A stretch of 64,000 bases of DNA from Phocaeicola salanitronis DSM 18170 (GTDB taxonomy: Bacteria; Bacteroidota; Bacteroidia; Bacteroidales; Bacteroidaceae). Every line of letters begins with the position of its first letter. Position 1 is the first letter of the stretch. The notes under the pieces are model-generated. The model worked only from the letters and a program-made list of their open reading frames with translations, searched no databases and was not told the origin of the DNA. Made by a program: the position numbers and the translations under genes. The DNA lies in NCBI RefSeq assembly GCF_000190575.1, contig NC_015164.1, positions 1,054,001 to 1,118,000 of the forward strand, read 5' to 3'. Shown here piece after piece: positions 43,013-51,979 of this stretch.

Positions 43013-44944
43013 TTATAGTCCCTCACACTCCTGAAGCCACAGAGCCGCACTGGCATCGCTCGGCATACGCCAGTCGCCACGGGGGCTTAACGATACCGAC
43101 CCCACTTTAGGACCATCGGGCAAACAGGAACGCTTGAATTGCTGGCTGAAGAAACGCCGGAAGAAATTGGCCAGCCATTTCTTAATGGTAGCATCATCAT
43201 AGTTTCCGCGAAAAGCCAGGCACGTCAGGTAATAAATCTTTTCGGGACGGAAACCGAAGCGCAAGAAATAATACAAGAAAAAGTCATGCAACTCGTAAGG
43301 TCCGACTAAGTCTTCCGTTTTCTGCTTGATATTACCGTTTTCATCAGCCGGAATCAGTTCCGGACTGATCGGCGTGTCAATAATGTCCAATAAAGTCGTC
43401 TGCGAATCAGCGTCTACACCGGTTTCGGCTACCCAATTCACCAAATAACGCACCAATGTTTTCGGAATGCTGGCATTCACGCCATACATCGACATGTGGT
43501 CACCGTTGTATGTAGCCCATCCCAACGCCAGTTCCGACAAGTCACCCGTACCGATAACCAACCCTCCTATCTTATTGGCATAATCCATCAGTATCTGCGT
43601 ACGTTCGCGCGCCTGACTGTTTTCGTAGGTCACATCATGCACATCCGCATCCTGGCCGATATCCTCAAAATGCTGGAGGCATGCTTCACGGATGCTGATT
43701 TCACGCGATGTTACCCCCAACGAACGCATCAGCTCGACCGCATTGCGATGCGTGCGCCCCGTAGTACCGAATCCGGGCATCGTTATGCCCACGATCCCCT
43801 TGCGGGACAAGCCCAATTTATCAAAGGTTTTCACACAAACCAATAAAGCCAAGGTCGAATCCAGCCCCCCCGAAATGCCTACAACAACCGTCTTGCATCC
43901 GGTATGCACCAGACGTTTTGCCAGACCGGCAACCTGAATCGAGAAAATCTCCTCGCAACGCTCGTCCAAAAGCTTACCCCCGGCAGGCACAAACGGATGG
44001 GGCTCTATCTTACGGGTCAAGGAAAGCTCTTTCTCCGGCACGCGTTCCGTCTGAATCACCTTCAGCGTACCAGCGCCCGCCTGACGCACACTCGAAGCAA
44101 ATGTGGTATTCACTAAGCGTTCGCTACGCAGACGCTCCACATCTATTTCGCTTATCACCAGCTGCTTGTCGAAAGAAAAGCGCTCGGATGCCGCCAAAAG
44201 CGTGCCATTCTCATAAATCAATGCATTGCCTGCAAAAACCACATCGGTAGTCGACTCGCCGAAACCCGAAGAAGCAAACACATAGCCCGACAAGCAACGT
44301 GCAGACTGCTGTGCCAACAACGAACGCAAATACTGATGCTTGCTGATATTCTCTGTATCGGCAGATAAATTAAAAATAATTTCAGCACCTTTCAGAGCCA
44401 AAGCCGAACTCGGAGGAACAGGCGCCCACACATCTTCACAAAGCTCTATGCCGAAACGCATTTCGGATGATTCGAACAACAGATTAGCCCCAACCGGAGC
44501 AAGCTGACCGCACAAACGGACAACCTTTTCATCCGGATAAGTAAAGGCTGAAGCAAACCAACGGTGCTCATAAAACTCTTTATAATTAGGCAAATACGTT
44601 TTAGGAACTATACCCAATATCTTTCCTTTCTGAATCACTACCGCACAATTCATCAATACAGACTCCACACGTACAGGCATTCCCATAATAGAAATAATAT
44701 CCAACTGGCGCGTATTGTTCAGCACGCGCATCAAAGCCATCTCTGCCTGTTCCAGCAACAAGGCTTGTCCGAACAAATCACCGCACGAATATCCCGTAAG
44801 GTTCAACTCCGGAAAAACAATCACTTGCACGCCACTTCCTTCAGCCCGCGCTATCAGGCTTTCAGCCTGTTCCGCATTATACTGGCAGTCGGCTACCTTG
44901 ACCAAAGGAACAGCAGCCGCTACCTTTACAAAACCATATTTCAT
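43013..44944 (-). CDS. nadE: Glutamine-dependent NAD+ synthetase
   Basis: A 643-residue two-domain enzyme making NAD from nicotinate adenine dinucleotide. The N-terminal nitrilase-like glutaminase (residues 1-290) has the nucleophile Cys in GIELCEDVWAPV near residue 168 and catalytic Glu in VFPELNLTGYSC. The C-terminal synthetase has the P-loop VVVGISGGLDSTLAL near residue 358 and GTGDLSELALGW. Full length. The gene starts just beside the divergent Fur-type gene, with a CTTACAACTTACAAG-type repeat in between. Confidence 0.96.
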   Translation of the reverse strand: MKYGFVKVAAAVPLVKVADCQYNAEQAESLIARAEGSGVQVIVFPELNLTGYSCGDLFGQALLLEQAEMALMRVLNNTRQLDIISIMGMPVRVESVLMNCAVVIQKGKILGIVPKTYLPNYKEFYEHRWFASAFTYPDEKVVRLCGQLAPVGANLLFESSEMRFGIELCEDVWAPVPPSSALALKGAEIIFNLSADTENISKHQYLRSLLAQQSARCLSGYVFASSGFGESTTDVVFAGNALIYENGTLLAASERFSFDKQLVISEIDVERLRSERLVNTTFASSVRQAGAGTLKVIQTERVPEKELSLTRKIEPHPFVPAGGKLLDERCEEIFSIQVAGLAKRLVHTGCKTVVVGISGGLDSTLALLVCVKTFDKLGLSRKGIVGITMPGFGTTGRTHRNAVELMRSLGVTSREISIREACLQHFEDIGQDADVHDVTYENSQARERTQILMDYANKIGGLVIGTGDLSELALGWATYNGDHMSMYGVNASIPKTLVRYLVNWVAETGVDADSQTTLLDIIDTPISPELIPADENGNIKQKTEDLVGPYELHDFFLYYFLRFGFRPEKIYYLTCLAFRGNYDDATIKKWLANFFRRFFSQQFKRSCLPDGPKVGSVSLSPRGDWRMPSDASAALWLQECEGL

Positions 44945-44963
44945 AAGGGTATCATTTAATGTC

Positions 44964-44994
44964 TAACTTACAACTTACAAGTTACAACGTACAA
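44964..44994. repeat. AACTTACAACTTACAAG-type repeat
   Basis: Repeated ACTTACAA/GTTACAA words fill this gap upstream of nadE. Similar sequences are common between Bacteroides genes. No more can be said from one copy. Confidence 0.4.
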
Positions 44995-45081
44995 AGATAA
45001 TATAAAAAAGGAGTAACAGCTAACCCTATTGAAAAAAAGTAAAAAAAGCAATCCATGTTTTGCAAATAAAGAAAATATATC

Positions 45082-45089
45082 TATCTTTG
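45082..45089 (+). promoter_or_regulatory. Promoter of the Fur-family gene
   Basis: TATCTTTG matches the -7 box and lies 40 bp before the ATG at 45130. Confidence 0.55.
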
Positions 45090-45129
45090 CCTCAAATTTA
45101 AAATTGTAACAATTACAAATAAGAAAAAA

Positions 45130-45552
45130 ATGACTGCTTACGAATATCTGCTCAATTATCACATCAAGCCATCCGTACAGCGCATTGCCATTATGGATTA
45201 CTTGTTGAAGCACCATACTCATCCGTGCATTGATGAAATCTATGTGGCATTGTGTACAGATATTCCTACCCTATCAAAGACAACAGTCTACAATACGCTC
45301 AAGCTTTTTGTAGAGCATGGAGCTGCACGGATGCTGACGATTGACGAACGCAATGCCTGCTTCGATGGAGACACCTCGGTACATGCACACTTTCAATGCA
45401 AAATATGCGGAAAGATAACCGACGTCCCTTTCCATCATCCGGAAGAATCGGAAGACATGAAGCATTTGCGCGAAAACGGGTATCAAATCGATGAAATACA
45501 CCGCTATTATAAAGGCGTATGTCCGAATTGCATACCGTCGAACAAGAATTAA
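45130..45552 (+). CDS. Fur-family regulator (PerR-like)
   Basis: A 140-residue metal-dependent repressor. The winged helix-turn-helix is at residues 10-80 (VQRIAIMDYLLKHHTHPCIDEIYVAL, TLSKTTVYNTLKLF). The zinc/regulatory-metal ligands follow in the sensing domain: HAHFQCKICGKI and GVCPNC give the two CxxC pairs. Its position directly before rubrerythrin, a peroxide-defence gene, suggests a PerR type, though Fur or Zur are not excluded by sequence. The gap to rubrerythrin is 61 bp. The promoter-like box upstream is at 45082. Confidence 0.88.
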   Translation: MTAYEYLLNYHIKPSVQRIAIMDYLLKHHTHPCIDEIYVALCTDIPTLSKTTVYNTLKLFVEHGAARMLTIDERNACFDGDTSVHAHFQCKICGKITDVPFHHPEESEDMKHLRENGYQIDEIHRYYKGVCPNCIPSNKN

Positions 45553-45613
45553 AGCTGCCTTAAAAGCAGAATGTATTAACTAAATAACTAACTCATTTAA
45601 AATCATTGGAATT

Positions 45614-46165
45614 ATGAAAAAATTTATTTGTACTGTATGTGGTTACATCTATGAAGGTGAAACAGCTCCCGAAAAATGCCCATTGTGTAAAGCTCCCGCT
45701 TCAAAGTTCAAAGAAATGGAAGAAGACAACAACGGACTGACTTTCGTTGACGAACACGTTATCGGCGTAGCAAAAGGTTGCGACGAAGAAATGATTAAAG
45801 ACCTGAACAACCACTTCATGGGCGAATGCACCGAAGTAGGCATGTACTTGGCTATGAGCCGTCAGGCAGACCGCGAAGGCTATCCCGAAGTTGCTGAAGC
45901 TTTCAAACGCTATGCTTGGGAAGAAGCAGAACACGCCGCGAAATTTGCGGAATTGTTGGGTGACTGTGTATGGGATACCAAGACCAATCTGGAAAAACGC
46001 ATGAACGCCGAAGCAGGTGCTTGCGAAGACAAGAAACGCATCGCTACCCGTGCTAAACAACTGAACCTGGACGCTATCCACGATACAGTTCACGAAATGG
46101 CTAAAGACGAAGCCCGCCACGGAAAAGGTTTCGAAGGCCTGTACAACAGATACTTCAAGAAATAA
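45614..46165 (+). CDS. Reverse rubrerythrin (NADH peroxidase type)
   Basis: A 183-residue rubrerythrin with the rubredoxin-like domain at the N-terminus ([20 protein letters not shown], residues 6-25). This is the reverse of classical rubrerythrin. The diiron domain follows ([41 protein letters not shown]). It reduces hydrogen peroxide in anaerobes. The Fur-type gene next to it is its probable regulator. A perfect 22-bp palindrome followed by T residues, just downstream, ends the unit. Confidence 0.95.
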   Translation: MKKFICTVCGYIYEGETAPEKCPLCKAPASKFKEMEEDNNGLTFVDEHVIGVAKGCDEEMIKDLNNHFMGECTEVGMYLAMSRQADREGYPEVAEAFKRYAWEEAEHAAKFAELLGDCVWDTKTNLEKRMNAEAGACEDKKRIATRAKQLNLDAIHDTVHEMAKDEARHGKGFEGLYNRYFKK

Positions 46166-46190
46166 TCAACAACTTGATAGGTTAAGGAAA

Positions 46191-46217
46191 AGCGCCGGCA
46201 ATTGCCGGCGCTTTTTA
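46191..46217 (+). terminator. Terminator after rubrerythrin
   Basis: AGCGCCGGCA pairs with TGCCGGCGCT (46191-46212) and is followed by TTTTTATTTTT. It is a strong rho-independent terminator. Confidence 0.9.
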
Positions 46218-46445
46218 TTTTTCCGTAAATGATTCCGCAAACAGCCCGTGTAGGGGCGTATCACATACGCCCGAATGCGCCAACTAATCCACAAGGACGT
46301 TTCCATTGTCAATTGTTTGTCACGCCGGATTTGCAAATCCGACGTAACTGAGGAATCAAATTTGCAATCTGAACCGTTTTCGTGGATGATGCGGATTACA
46401 AATCCGCGCACGTGATGTACGTCGGATTACAAAATCCGACGTGAC
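46218..46445. repeat. REP-like palindromes with GGATT-core words
   Basis: Several short palindromes lie close together: the CGCCGGATTTGCAAATCCGACG type at 46321-46343, GCGGATTACAAATCCGC at 46391-46407, and CGTCGGATT with AATCCGACG at 46420-46441. They share the core ggatt(a/t)-n-aaatcc and could be REP/BIME elements. They lie between a terminator and the first small frame. Confidence 0.65.
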
Positions 46446-46489
46446 AAATATTCAGCTGTTTTGAGAAACTGTTTTGAATTTATCGTGCG

Positions 46490-46708
46490 ATGATTTGGAA
46501 TGAGTTTTTGAGGCATTTTGCTTCTGTGATGAGGAAGATAGCGGGCTATCTGAGGAAGAACAGGAGTGAAAAGGATCCAAAATCGCCCAAAGCACACACG
46601 AAAACGGATACATCAAGCCAAGAAAAACTTTTTGGAGAAATTCAAAACAGCTTCTTAATTTTAATCTGTGCAATCTATGGGGAAAACCTAAAAACGAAAC
46701 TGCTATGA
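46490..46708 (+). CDS. Possible small protein, low confidence
   Basis: A 72-codon frame starting MIWNEFLRHFASVMRKIAGY, basic and amphipathic, with no recognised family. It overlaps the next small frame by 4 bp (ATGA), an arrangement typical of real coupled genes, so I list it. The region is otherwise repeat-filled, and a competing frame runs on the other strand. It may be a remnant. Confidence 0.25.
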   Translation: MIWNEFLRHFASVMRKIAGYLRKNRSEKDPKSPKAHTKTDTSSQEKLFGEIQNSFLILICAIYGENLKTKLL

Positions 46709-46902
46709 ATAACCATTCTGTATGTCTGATGCGCACCGATGGACGAGGAAACGGCAAGAAAACAGAAAACGTATGCACGTGCCTAGACGGACGAGTCGAT
46801 GACCTTCGACAAGTTGTAAAGCACATTGCCGGTCACAACGGCGTGTATTTGCGCGGCACGGTGCAGGTAACTACGCTGAAGGCGGAGAAGCCGGACGTAT
46901 AA
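46705..46902 (+). CDS. Possible small protein, low confidence
   Basis: A 65-codon frame (MNNHSVCLMRTDGRGNGKK, ending VTTLKAEKPDV) with host-like codon use and a 4-bp overlap to the frame before it. No known family is recognised. It precedes an inverted repeat and the rpsA terminator. It could be a genuine short protein of the Bacteroides accessory type or a fragment of an older gene. Confidence 0.3.
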   Translation: MNNHSVCLMRTDGRGNGKKTENVCTCLDGRVDDLRQVVKHIAGHNGVYLRGTVQVTTLKAEKPDV

Positions 46903-46953
46903 ACAATTGACAATTGTGAAGTCGATGAGGTAAATAATTATCAATTGTCAATT
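46903..46953. repeat. ACAATTGACAATTG-type inverted repeat
   Basis: ACAATTGACAATTG at 46903-46916 pairs with the segment 46940-46953 (ATCAATTGTCAATT). It is similar in kind to other Bacteroides intergenic arms. Confidence 0.55.
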
Positions 46954-46986
46954 AAAAAAGGATACACCCAAGGGTATATCCTTTTT
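46954..46986 (-). terminator. Terminator of rpsA
   Basis: AAAAAGGATACACCC pairs with GGGTATATCCTTTTT, giving a bidirectional-looking stem with A- and T-runs at both ends. It lies about 28 bp after the rpsA stop in the leftward direction. Confidence 0.7.
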
Positions 46987-47013
46987 ATATTATAACAAGG
47001 AGAAGAGTTTATC

Positions 47014-48804
47014 TTATTTCTTTCCGCCTTCTTCCAGCTGTTGTTTCAATGCTGCCAAAGCATCGATATCGCCTAAGGTAGTAGAAGCAGCCTGATTCTG
47101 AATCATCGGAGCGTCTTCTTTCTTAGCTGCAGCCTTCTTAGCCTTCTTTTCTGCCTTTTCTTCAGCCTTCTGAGCATCTTCGAAGATACGGCTGTGAGAC
47201 AAGATAATGCGTTTAGCGTCCTTATTGAATTCGATGACCTTGAACGGAAGCTTTTCATCGAGCTGAGCTTGAGATCCGTCTTCTTTTACCAGGTGTTTCG
47301 GAGTTGCGAAACCTTCTACACCGTAAGGCAATGCGATAACGGCACCCTTATCCAGCATTTCGATGATGCGTCCTTCGTGTACCGAACCTACTGTAAATAC
47401 GGTTTCGAATACATCCCACGGATTTTCTTCCAATTGCTTGTGACCCAAGCTCAGGCGACGGTTTTCCTTGTCGATTTCCAGAACTACTACATCGATGTCT
47501 GCACCGATCTGAGTGAATTCTGACGGATGTTTGATTTTCTTCGTCCAAGACAGGTCAGAGATGTGAATCAGTCCGTCTACACCTTCTTCGATTTCTACGA
47601 ATACGCCGAAGTTGGTGAAGTTGCGTACCTTAGCCGTGTGCTTAGAGCCTACGGGGTATTTCTCTTCAATCGTTTCCCATGGATCCGGTTTCAGCTGCTT
47701 GATGCCCAAAGACATCTTGCGTTCGTCGCGGTCGAGTGTCAGGATAACGGCTTCGATTTCATCGCCTACCTTCATGAAGTCCTGAGCCGAACGCAAGTGT
47801 TGCGACCAAGACATTTCTGATACGTGAATCAGTCCTTCTACGCCCGGAGCGATTTCAACGAATGCTCCGTAATCAGCCATAACGACAACTTTGCCTTTCA
47901 CATGGTCGCCTACCTTCAAGTTCGGATCGAGGCTGTCCCATGGATGCGGAGTCAGTTGCTTCAAGCCCAAAGCGATGCGTTTCTTTTCGTCATCGAAGTC
48001 AAGAATAACTACATTCAGTTTCTGATCCAACTGAACGACTTCATGCGGATCGCTTACACGGCCCCACGACAAGTCGGTGATGTGGATCAAACCGTCTACG
48101 CCGCCCAAGTCGATGAATACGCCGTAAGAAGTGATATTCTTGACAGTACCTTCCAGTACCTGGCCTTTTTCGAGCTTGCTGATGATTTCTTTCTTCTGTT
48201 GTTCCAGTTCGGCTTCGATAAGCGCCTTGTGCGAAACAACCACATTCTTGAATTCCTGATTGATTTTTACAACCTTGAATTCCATCGTCTTGCCTACGAA
48301 CACATCGTAGTCGCGGATAGGTTTCACATCGATTTGCGAACCCGGCAAGAATGCTTCGATGCCGAATACGTCTACAATCATACCGCCTTTCGTACGGCAC
48401 TTGATGTAACCCTTGATAATTTCTTCGTTTTCGAGTGCTGCGTTGACACGGTCCCAAGAACGTGTAGCACGCGCTTTCTTGTGCGACAAGATCAGTTGTC
48501 CTTTCTTGTCTTCCTGGTTTTCGATGTACACTTCTACAGTGTCGCCTACCTTCAGGTCGGGATTGTAGCGGAATTCGCTCAGCGGAATAATACCGTCTGA
48601 CTTGTAGCCGATGTTCACTACAACCTCACGTTTGTTCATTGCGATTACGGTACCGTCAACCACCTCATGGTCGCCTACCTTGTTCAAGGTGTTGTCATAA
48701 GCCTTTTCTTGTTCTTCTTTGCTTATGCTTGATGCTGACTCACCGCTTTCATAAGCATCCCAATTGAAATCTTCAATGGGCTTTACGTCTTTTAAGTTTT
48801 CCAT
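47014..48804 (-). CDS. rpsA: 30S ribosomal protein S1
   Basis: A 596-residue RNA-binding protein with six S1 (OB-fold) domains in tandem, for example GKVVVMADYGAFVEIAPGVE, AKVRNFTNFGVFVEIEEGVD, EGLIHISDLSW. It helps mRNA bind the ribosome. An acidic N-terminal stretch (residues 1-45) and a Lys/Ala/Gln-rich tail (KAEEKAEKKAKKAAAKKED) frame the repeats; the tail is typical in Bacteroidetes. A promoter-like box lies upstream at 48873-48880. Confidence 0.97.
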   Translation of the reverse strand: MENLKDVKPIEDFNWDAYESGESASSISKEEQEKAYDNTLNKVGDHEVVDGTVIAMNKREVVVNIGYKSDGIIPLSEFRYNPDLKVGDTVEVYIENQEDKKGQLILSHKKARATRSWDRVNAALENEEIIKGYIKCRTKGGMIVDVFGIEAFLPGSQIDVKPIRDYDVFVGKTMEFKVVKINQEFKNVVVSHKALIEAELEQQKKEIISKLEKGQVLEGTVKNITSYGVFIDLGGVDGLIHITDLSWGRVSDPHEVVQLDQKLNVVILDFDDEKKRIALGLKQLTPHPWDSLDPNLKVGDHVKGKVVVMADYGAFVEIAPGVEGLIHVSEMSWSQHLRSAQDFMKVGDEIEAVILTLDRDERKMSLGIKQLKPDPWETIEEKYPVGSKHTAKVRNFTNFGVFVEIEEGVDGLIHISDLSWTKKIKHPSEFTQIGADIDVVVLEIDKENRRLSLGHKQLEENPWDVFETVFTVGSVHEGRIIEMLDKGAVIALPYGVEGFATPKHLVKEDGSQAQLDEKLPFKVIEFNKDAKRIILSHSRIFEDAQKAEEKAEKKAKKAAAKKEDAPMIQNQAASTTLGDIDALAALKQQLEEGGKK

Positions 48805-48872
48805 TAAGTTTAAATAATTGTTTTGTAAATAACTAATTGTGTTAGACTTTATATTGATCTAAATCGGGTGCA

Positions 48873-48880
48873 AAGGTATA
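48873..48880 (-). promoter_or_regulatory. Promoter of rpsA
   Basis: On the minus strand the bases read TACCTTTG, matching the -7 box, about 69 bp before the rpsA start. Confidence 0.55.
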
Positions 48881-48916
48881 ACAAATTCCTGAAAGTGAAA
48901 ACTTTTATCCGTTTTT

Positions 48917-49621
48917 TTAATCTTCCAATGAATAATCTATCGTAGTGACTACCCTTACCTTCTTAATATAAGGAGTATTGGCATCGCGGTCGGTGATACT
49001 GAACTGACCCTGATAGGCATGGCGGATTTTCCCTAACTTGCTATCCGAATCCTTTGCAAACTTCTCGGCGGCCTCGCGTGCGTTCTTGGTAGCTTCTTCT
49101 ATCATTTTCGGCTTGATGGTATTCAGCCCTGTATATTCATATTGGATATTATAGCGGTAATCACCGCCCGTAACGGCAATGCCCCGCTTCAGCAATTCCC
49201 CTTGCTCAGTCACCAAATCACGGATCAGGTCCACTTTGTTCGAAGTTACGGTAATCACCGAAGTCACATTATAGCGGTACGGCACATTCTCCTGATTGCT
49301 ATAACGTTCTGCCTTAAGGTCGATAATCTCCGGAGCATTCACGCTGATTTCAGTCTCGGCAATGCCCTTTTCTTTCAAGAACTGCACAATGGTCTGGTTC
49401 GAACGCTTGATTTCATCATAAAGTGCATTCAGGTCGTTACCCAAGCTTTTATACACCAAAGGCCACGTAACCTTATCTGCCGGAACCTCTTCTTCAGCAA
49501 GCCCTTTCACATTCACACTGCGGTCGCGCTCGGCAAACGAGGTTATTCCGCTTTTAACAAATATACCCAGCACAATCATGCCTACCGCCAAAATAATGGC
49601 TTCAATTCTCCAATTCTTCAT
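48917..49621 (-). CDS. SIMPL (DUF541) domain protein
   Basis: A 234-residue protein with an N-terminal membrane anchor (IEAIILAVGMIVLGIFV, no lipobox) and a SIMPL/DUF541 domain (RSVNVKGLAEEEVPADKVTW, VTSVITVTSNKVDLIRDLV, ATKNAREAAEKFAKDSDSKLG). It faces the periplasm. Family members are linked to stress tolerance but have no settled activity. Start at ATG 49621; the ORF could extend 14 codons but that adds non-conserved residues. It lies 112 bp upstream of rpsA on the same strand and may be separately transcribed. Confidence 0.85.
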   Translation of the reverse strand: MKNWRIEAIILAVGMIVLGIFVKSGITSFAERDRSVNVKGLAEEEVPADKVTWPLVYKSLGNDLNALYDEIKRSNQTIVQFLKEKGIAETEISVNAPEIIDLKAERYSNQENVPYRYNVTSVITVTSNKVDLIRDLVTEQGELLKRGIAVTGGDYRYNIQYEYTGLNTIKPKMIEEATKNAREAAEKFAKDSDSKLGKIRHAYQGQFSITDRDANTPYIKKVRVVTTIDYSLED

Positions 49622-49809
49622 AATCTGTCTGCTTTTTAAGTTAATTCTATTATTAAAGGACAAGGTACGAAAAAATCCGCAATCTTAACGCATTCTTTCC
49701 GTTAAAATAAAACAATGAAAAGCATCTATTGTTCGACCGGAAACGCCGTTGCCGTAAAATAGGTAATGAAATCTGTAATTAAGTTACCTTCCCATTTGAA
49801 TGAATCTTC

Positions 49810-49817
49810 TACCTTTG
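49810..49817 (+). promoter_or_regulatory. Promoter of the TonB receptor gene
   Basis: TACCTTTG matches the -7 box, 74 bp before the ATG at 49892. Confidence 0.5.
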
Positions 49818-49891
49818 CATTGCAAATCATAGCAAAAATGGTTTGCGGTAAAACCGATTTTGCCTTATTATTTATCATTTAACGAAAGAAG

Positions 49892-51772
49892 ATGAAAAAG
49901 ATAACCTGCTTATCCCTCTTGGCTTATAGCCTGATTCCGATGGCACTACACGCTTCGGAACTGACAGATACATTGACTTCCCAACGCAATTACGCATTGG
50001 ACGAAGTGGTAGTGACCGGCACACGCAACGCGACGGATATCCGCCACCTTCCCATGACCATTTCGATAGTAAACCGCACCCAACTGGAAAACCGTTACCA
50101 GCCTTCCGTGCTTCCGGCACTGACCGAGCAAGTTCCGGGGCTTTTCGTTACCAGCCGGGGCGTAATGGGATATGGCGTATCTACCGGTGCAGCCGGAGGC
50201 ATCAGCCTGCGCGGCATGTCGGGAAGCGCACAGATGCTGGTGCTTATCGACGGGCATCCGCAATACATGGGACTTTTCGGGCATCCTATTTCCGATGCTT
50301 ACCAGACCATGCTTGCCGAGCGTGTGGAAGTGTTGCGCGGACCGGCATCGGTGCTTTACGGTTCCAATGCCATGGGGGGAGTCATCAACATCGTCACACG
50401 GAAAATGCAGGAAGACGGCGTGAAGACGGACATCAATTTAGGAGGCGGCTCGTATGGGACAGCACAGGCGGAAGCGACCAACCGCGTGAAGAAAGGACGG
50501 TTCAGCAGCACCGTATCGGCATCGTATATCCGCACCGACGGACACCGCCCCGACATGGCGTTCGAGCAATATGGAGGCTATGCCAAATTAGCATACGACT
50601 TTAACCCGAACTGGAAGCTATGGGGAGATGTCAACGTGACCCACTTCAACGCTTCCAATCCCGGAGAGGTTTCCGACCGGCTTTTCGACAACGACTCACG
50701 GATTACAAGAGGAATGGCTTCGGCTATGCTGGAGAACCGGTACGAACGGACTTCGGGCGCATTGAGCTTCTTCTACAACTGGGGAAGGCACAAGATAAAC
50801 GACGGATACCATGCCGGCGAAGAGCCGCAAACCTCCCTCTTCCACTCGAAAGACCTGATGATGGGCGTGTCGTGGTATCAGAGCGCCGAACTCTATACGG
50901 GCAACCGCCTGACCTTGGGCTTCGACTACCAACACTTCGGCGGAGAATCGTGGAACGAAGCCATAGCCGACGGAGCACGCACACCGGGCGTAGACAAGAA
51001 GCAAGACGAGTTTGCCGGTTACGTCGATTTCCGTCAGGACATCGGAACATGGCTCTCGCTCAACGTAGGATTACGTGTCGACCACCACTCACACGTAGGC
51101 ACCGAACTGGTTCCACAAGGCGGGCTTGCCTTCCACCTGCCCAAGAACGCCGAACTGAAAGCCATGGTGAGCAAAGGTTTCCGTAACCCTACCATCCGCG
51201 AAATGTATATGTTCCCGCCACAGAATCCCGACCTGAAGCCGGAACGGATGATGAACTACGAGCTTTCGTACACCCAGCACCTTTTAGACGGTGCCCTGAG
51301 CTACGGCGTAAACCTCTATTATATAAATGGAGACAACCTGATTATGACGACTCCTGTAGACGGACGCCCCCACAACGTCAACTCGGGCGAAATCGAGAAC
51401 TGGGGAGCGGAAGGGAACATTGCCTACCGCATCAACCGCCAATGGAACGTAAACGCCAACTACAGCTGGGTGCACATGGAACATCCGGTCATCTCGGCTC
51501 CAGAGCACAAGCTGTATGCCGGCGCCAACTTCCGGCAAGGAAGCTGGGGCGTGTCGACCGGCATCCAGTACATCAAAGGGCTATATACCTCCGTCAGCCC
51601 TGCCAGTACCGAGGACTTCGTGCTTTGGAACCTGCGTGCCAGCTACCGCCTGTGCCCGTATGCCTCGCTCTTTGTGCGCGGCGAGAACCTCTTGGCACAA
51701 CGCTACGAAATCATGGCTGGCTATCCCATGCCGAAAGCCACATTCTTGGGAGGAATCCATATCCATTTCTAA
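49892..51772 (+). CDS. TonB-dependent outer-membrane receptor
   Basis: A 626-residue receptor of the BtuB/FepA/Cir type, not a SusC homologue (no long N-terminal carboxypeptidase-like domain). Signal KKITCLSLLAYSLIPMALHA, then a TonB box-like LDEVVVTGTRN and a plug domain (residues about 40-150: VLRGPASVLYGSNAMGGVINIVTRK). The 22-stranded barrel ends in HIHF. Substrate is unknown; siderophore, cobalamin or zinc are all possible. A DUF362 protein and a CobW-type GTPase follow, which hints at metals. A nested inverted repeat separates it from the DUF362 gene. Confidence 0.93.
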   Translation: MKKITCLSLLAYSLIPMALHASELTDTLTSQRNYALDEVVVTGTRNATDIRHLPMTISIVNRTQLENRYQPSVLPALTEQVPGLFVTSRGVMGYGVSTGAAGGISLRGMSGSAQMLVLIDGHPQYMGLFGHPISDAYQTMLAERVEVLRGPASVLYGSNAMGGVINIVTRKMQEDGVKTDINLGGGSYGTAQAEATNRVKKGRFSSTVSASYIRTDGHRPDMAFEQYGGYAKLAYDFNPNWKLWGDVNVTHFNASNPGEVSDRLFDNDSRITRGMASAMLENRYERTSGALSFFYNWGRHKINDGYHAGEEPQTSLFHSKDLMMGVSWYQSAELYTGNRLTLGFDYQHFGGESWNEAIADGARTPGVDKKQDEFAGYVDFRQDIGTWLSLNVGLRVDHHSHVGTELVPQGGLAFHLPKNAELKAMVSKGFRNPTIREMYMFPPQNPDLKPERMMNYELSYTQHLLDGALSYGVNLYYINGDNLIMTTPVDGRPHNVNSGEIENWGAEGNIAYRINRQWNVNANYSWVHMEHPVISAPEHKLYAGANFRQGSWGVSTGIQYIKGLYTSVSPASTEDFVLWNLRASYRLCPYASLFVRGENLLAQRYEIMAGYPMPKATFLGGIHIHF

Positions 51773-51814
51773 TCCCATATAAATGTCCGGATTATGCCAG
51801 ATATATCACTTTCC

Positions 51815-51903
51815 AAACGAATATATACTTCGAAGGCAGTTTCAGTATATATGAAACTGCCTTCGAAGATAACTGCATCGGCAAAGGCAGTATATATTCG
51901 TTT
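51815..51903. repeat. Nested inverted repeat between TonB receptor and DUF362 genes
   Basis: A perfect 17-bp stem (51828-51844 with 51852-51868, loop GTATATA) is nested inside a perfect 15-bp outer stem (AAACGAATATATACT with AGTATATATTCGTTT, 51815-51829 and 51889-51903). The inner arm CTTCGAAGGCAGTTTCA and the right outer arm share GGCAGTATATATTCG-like words. It could be a terminator, a binding array, or a folded RNA controlling the downstream gene. Confidence 0.75.
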
Positions 51904-51979
51904 TCGAATACCATTACATGGGTCAATTACAGGCATTATATAACGAAAGAATTCTATTTACCCTAAAATAAAACGAAAC

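Noticed and set aside
46218..46445. CRISPR-like repeats
   Set aside because: The palindromes differ in length and spacing and lack uniform spacers, so they fit REP-like elements better.
46452..46826. Leftward 124-codon frame opposite the small frames before rpsA
   Set aside because: Low-complexity Ser/Phe-rich translation with no motif; it is the mirror of the rightward frames.
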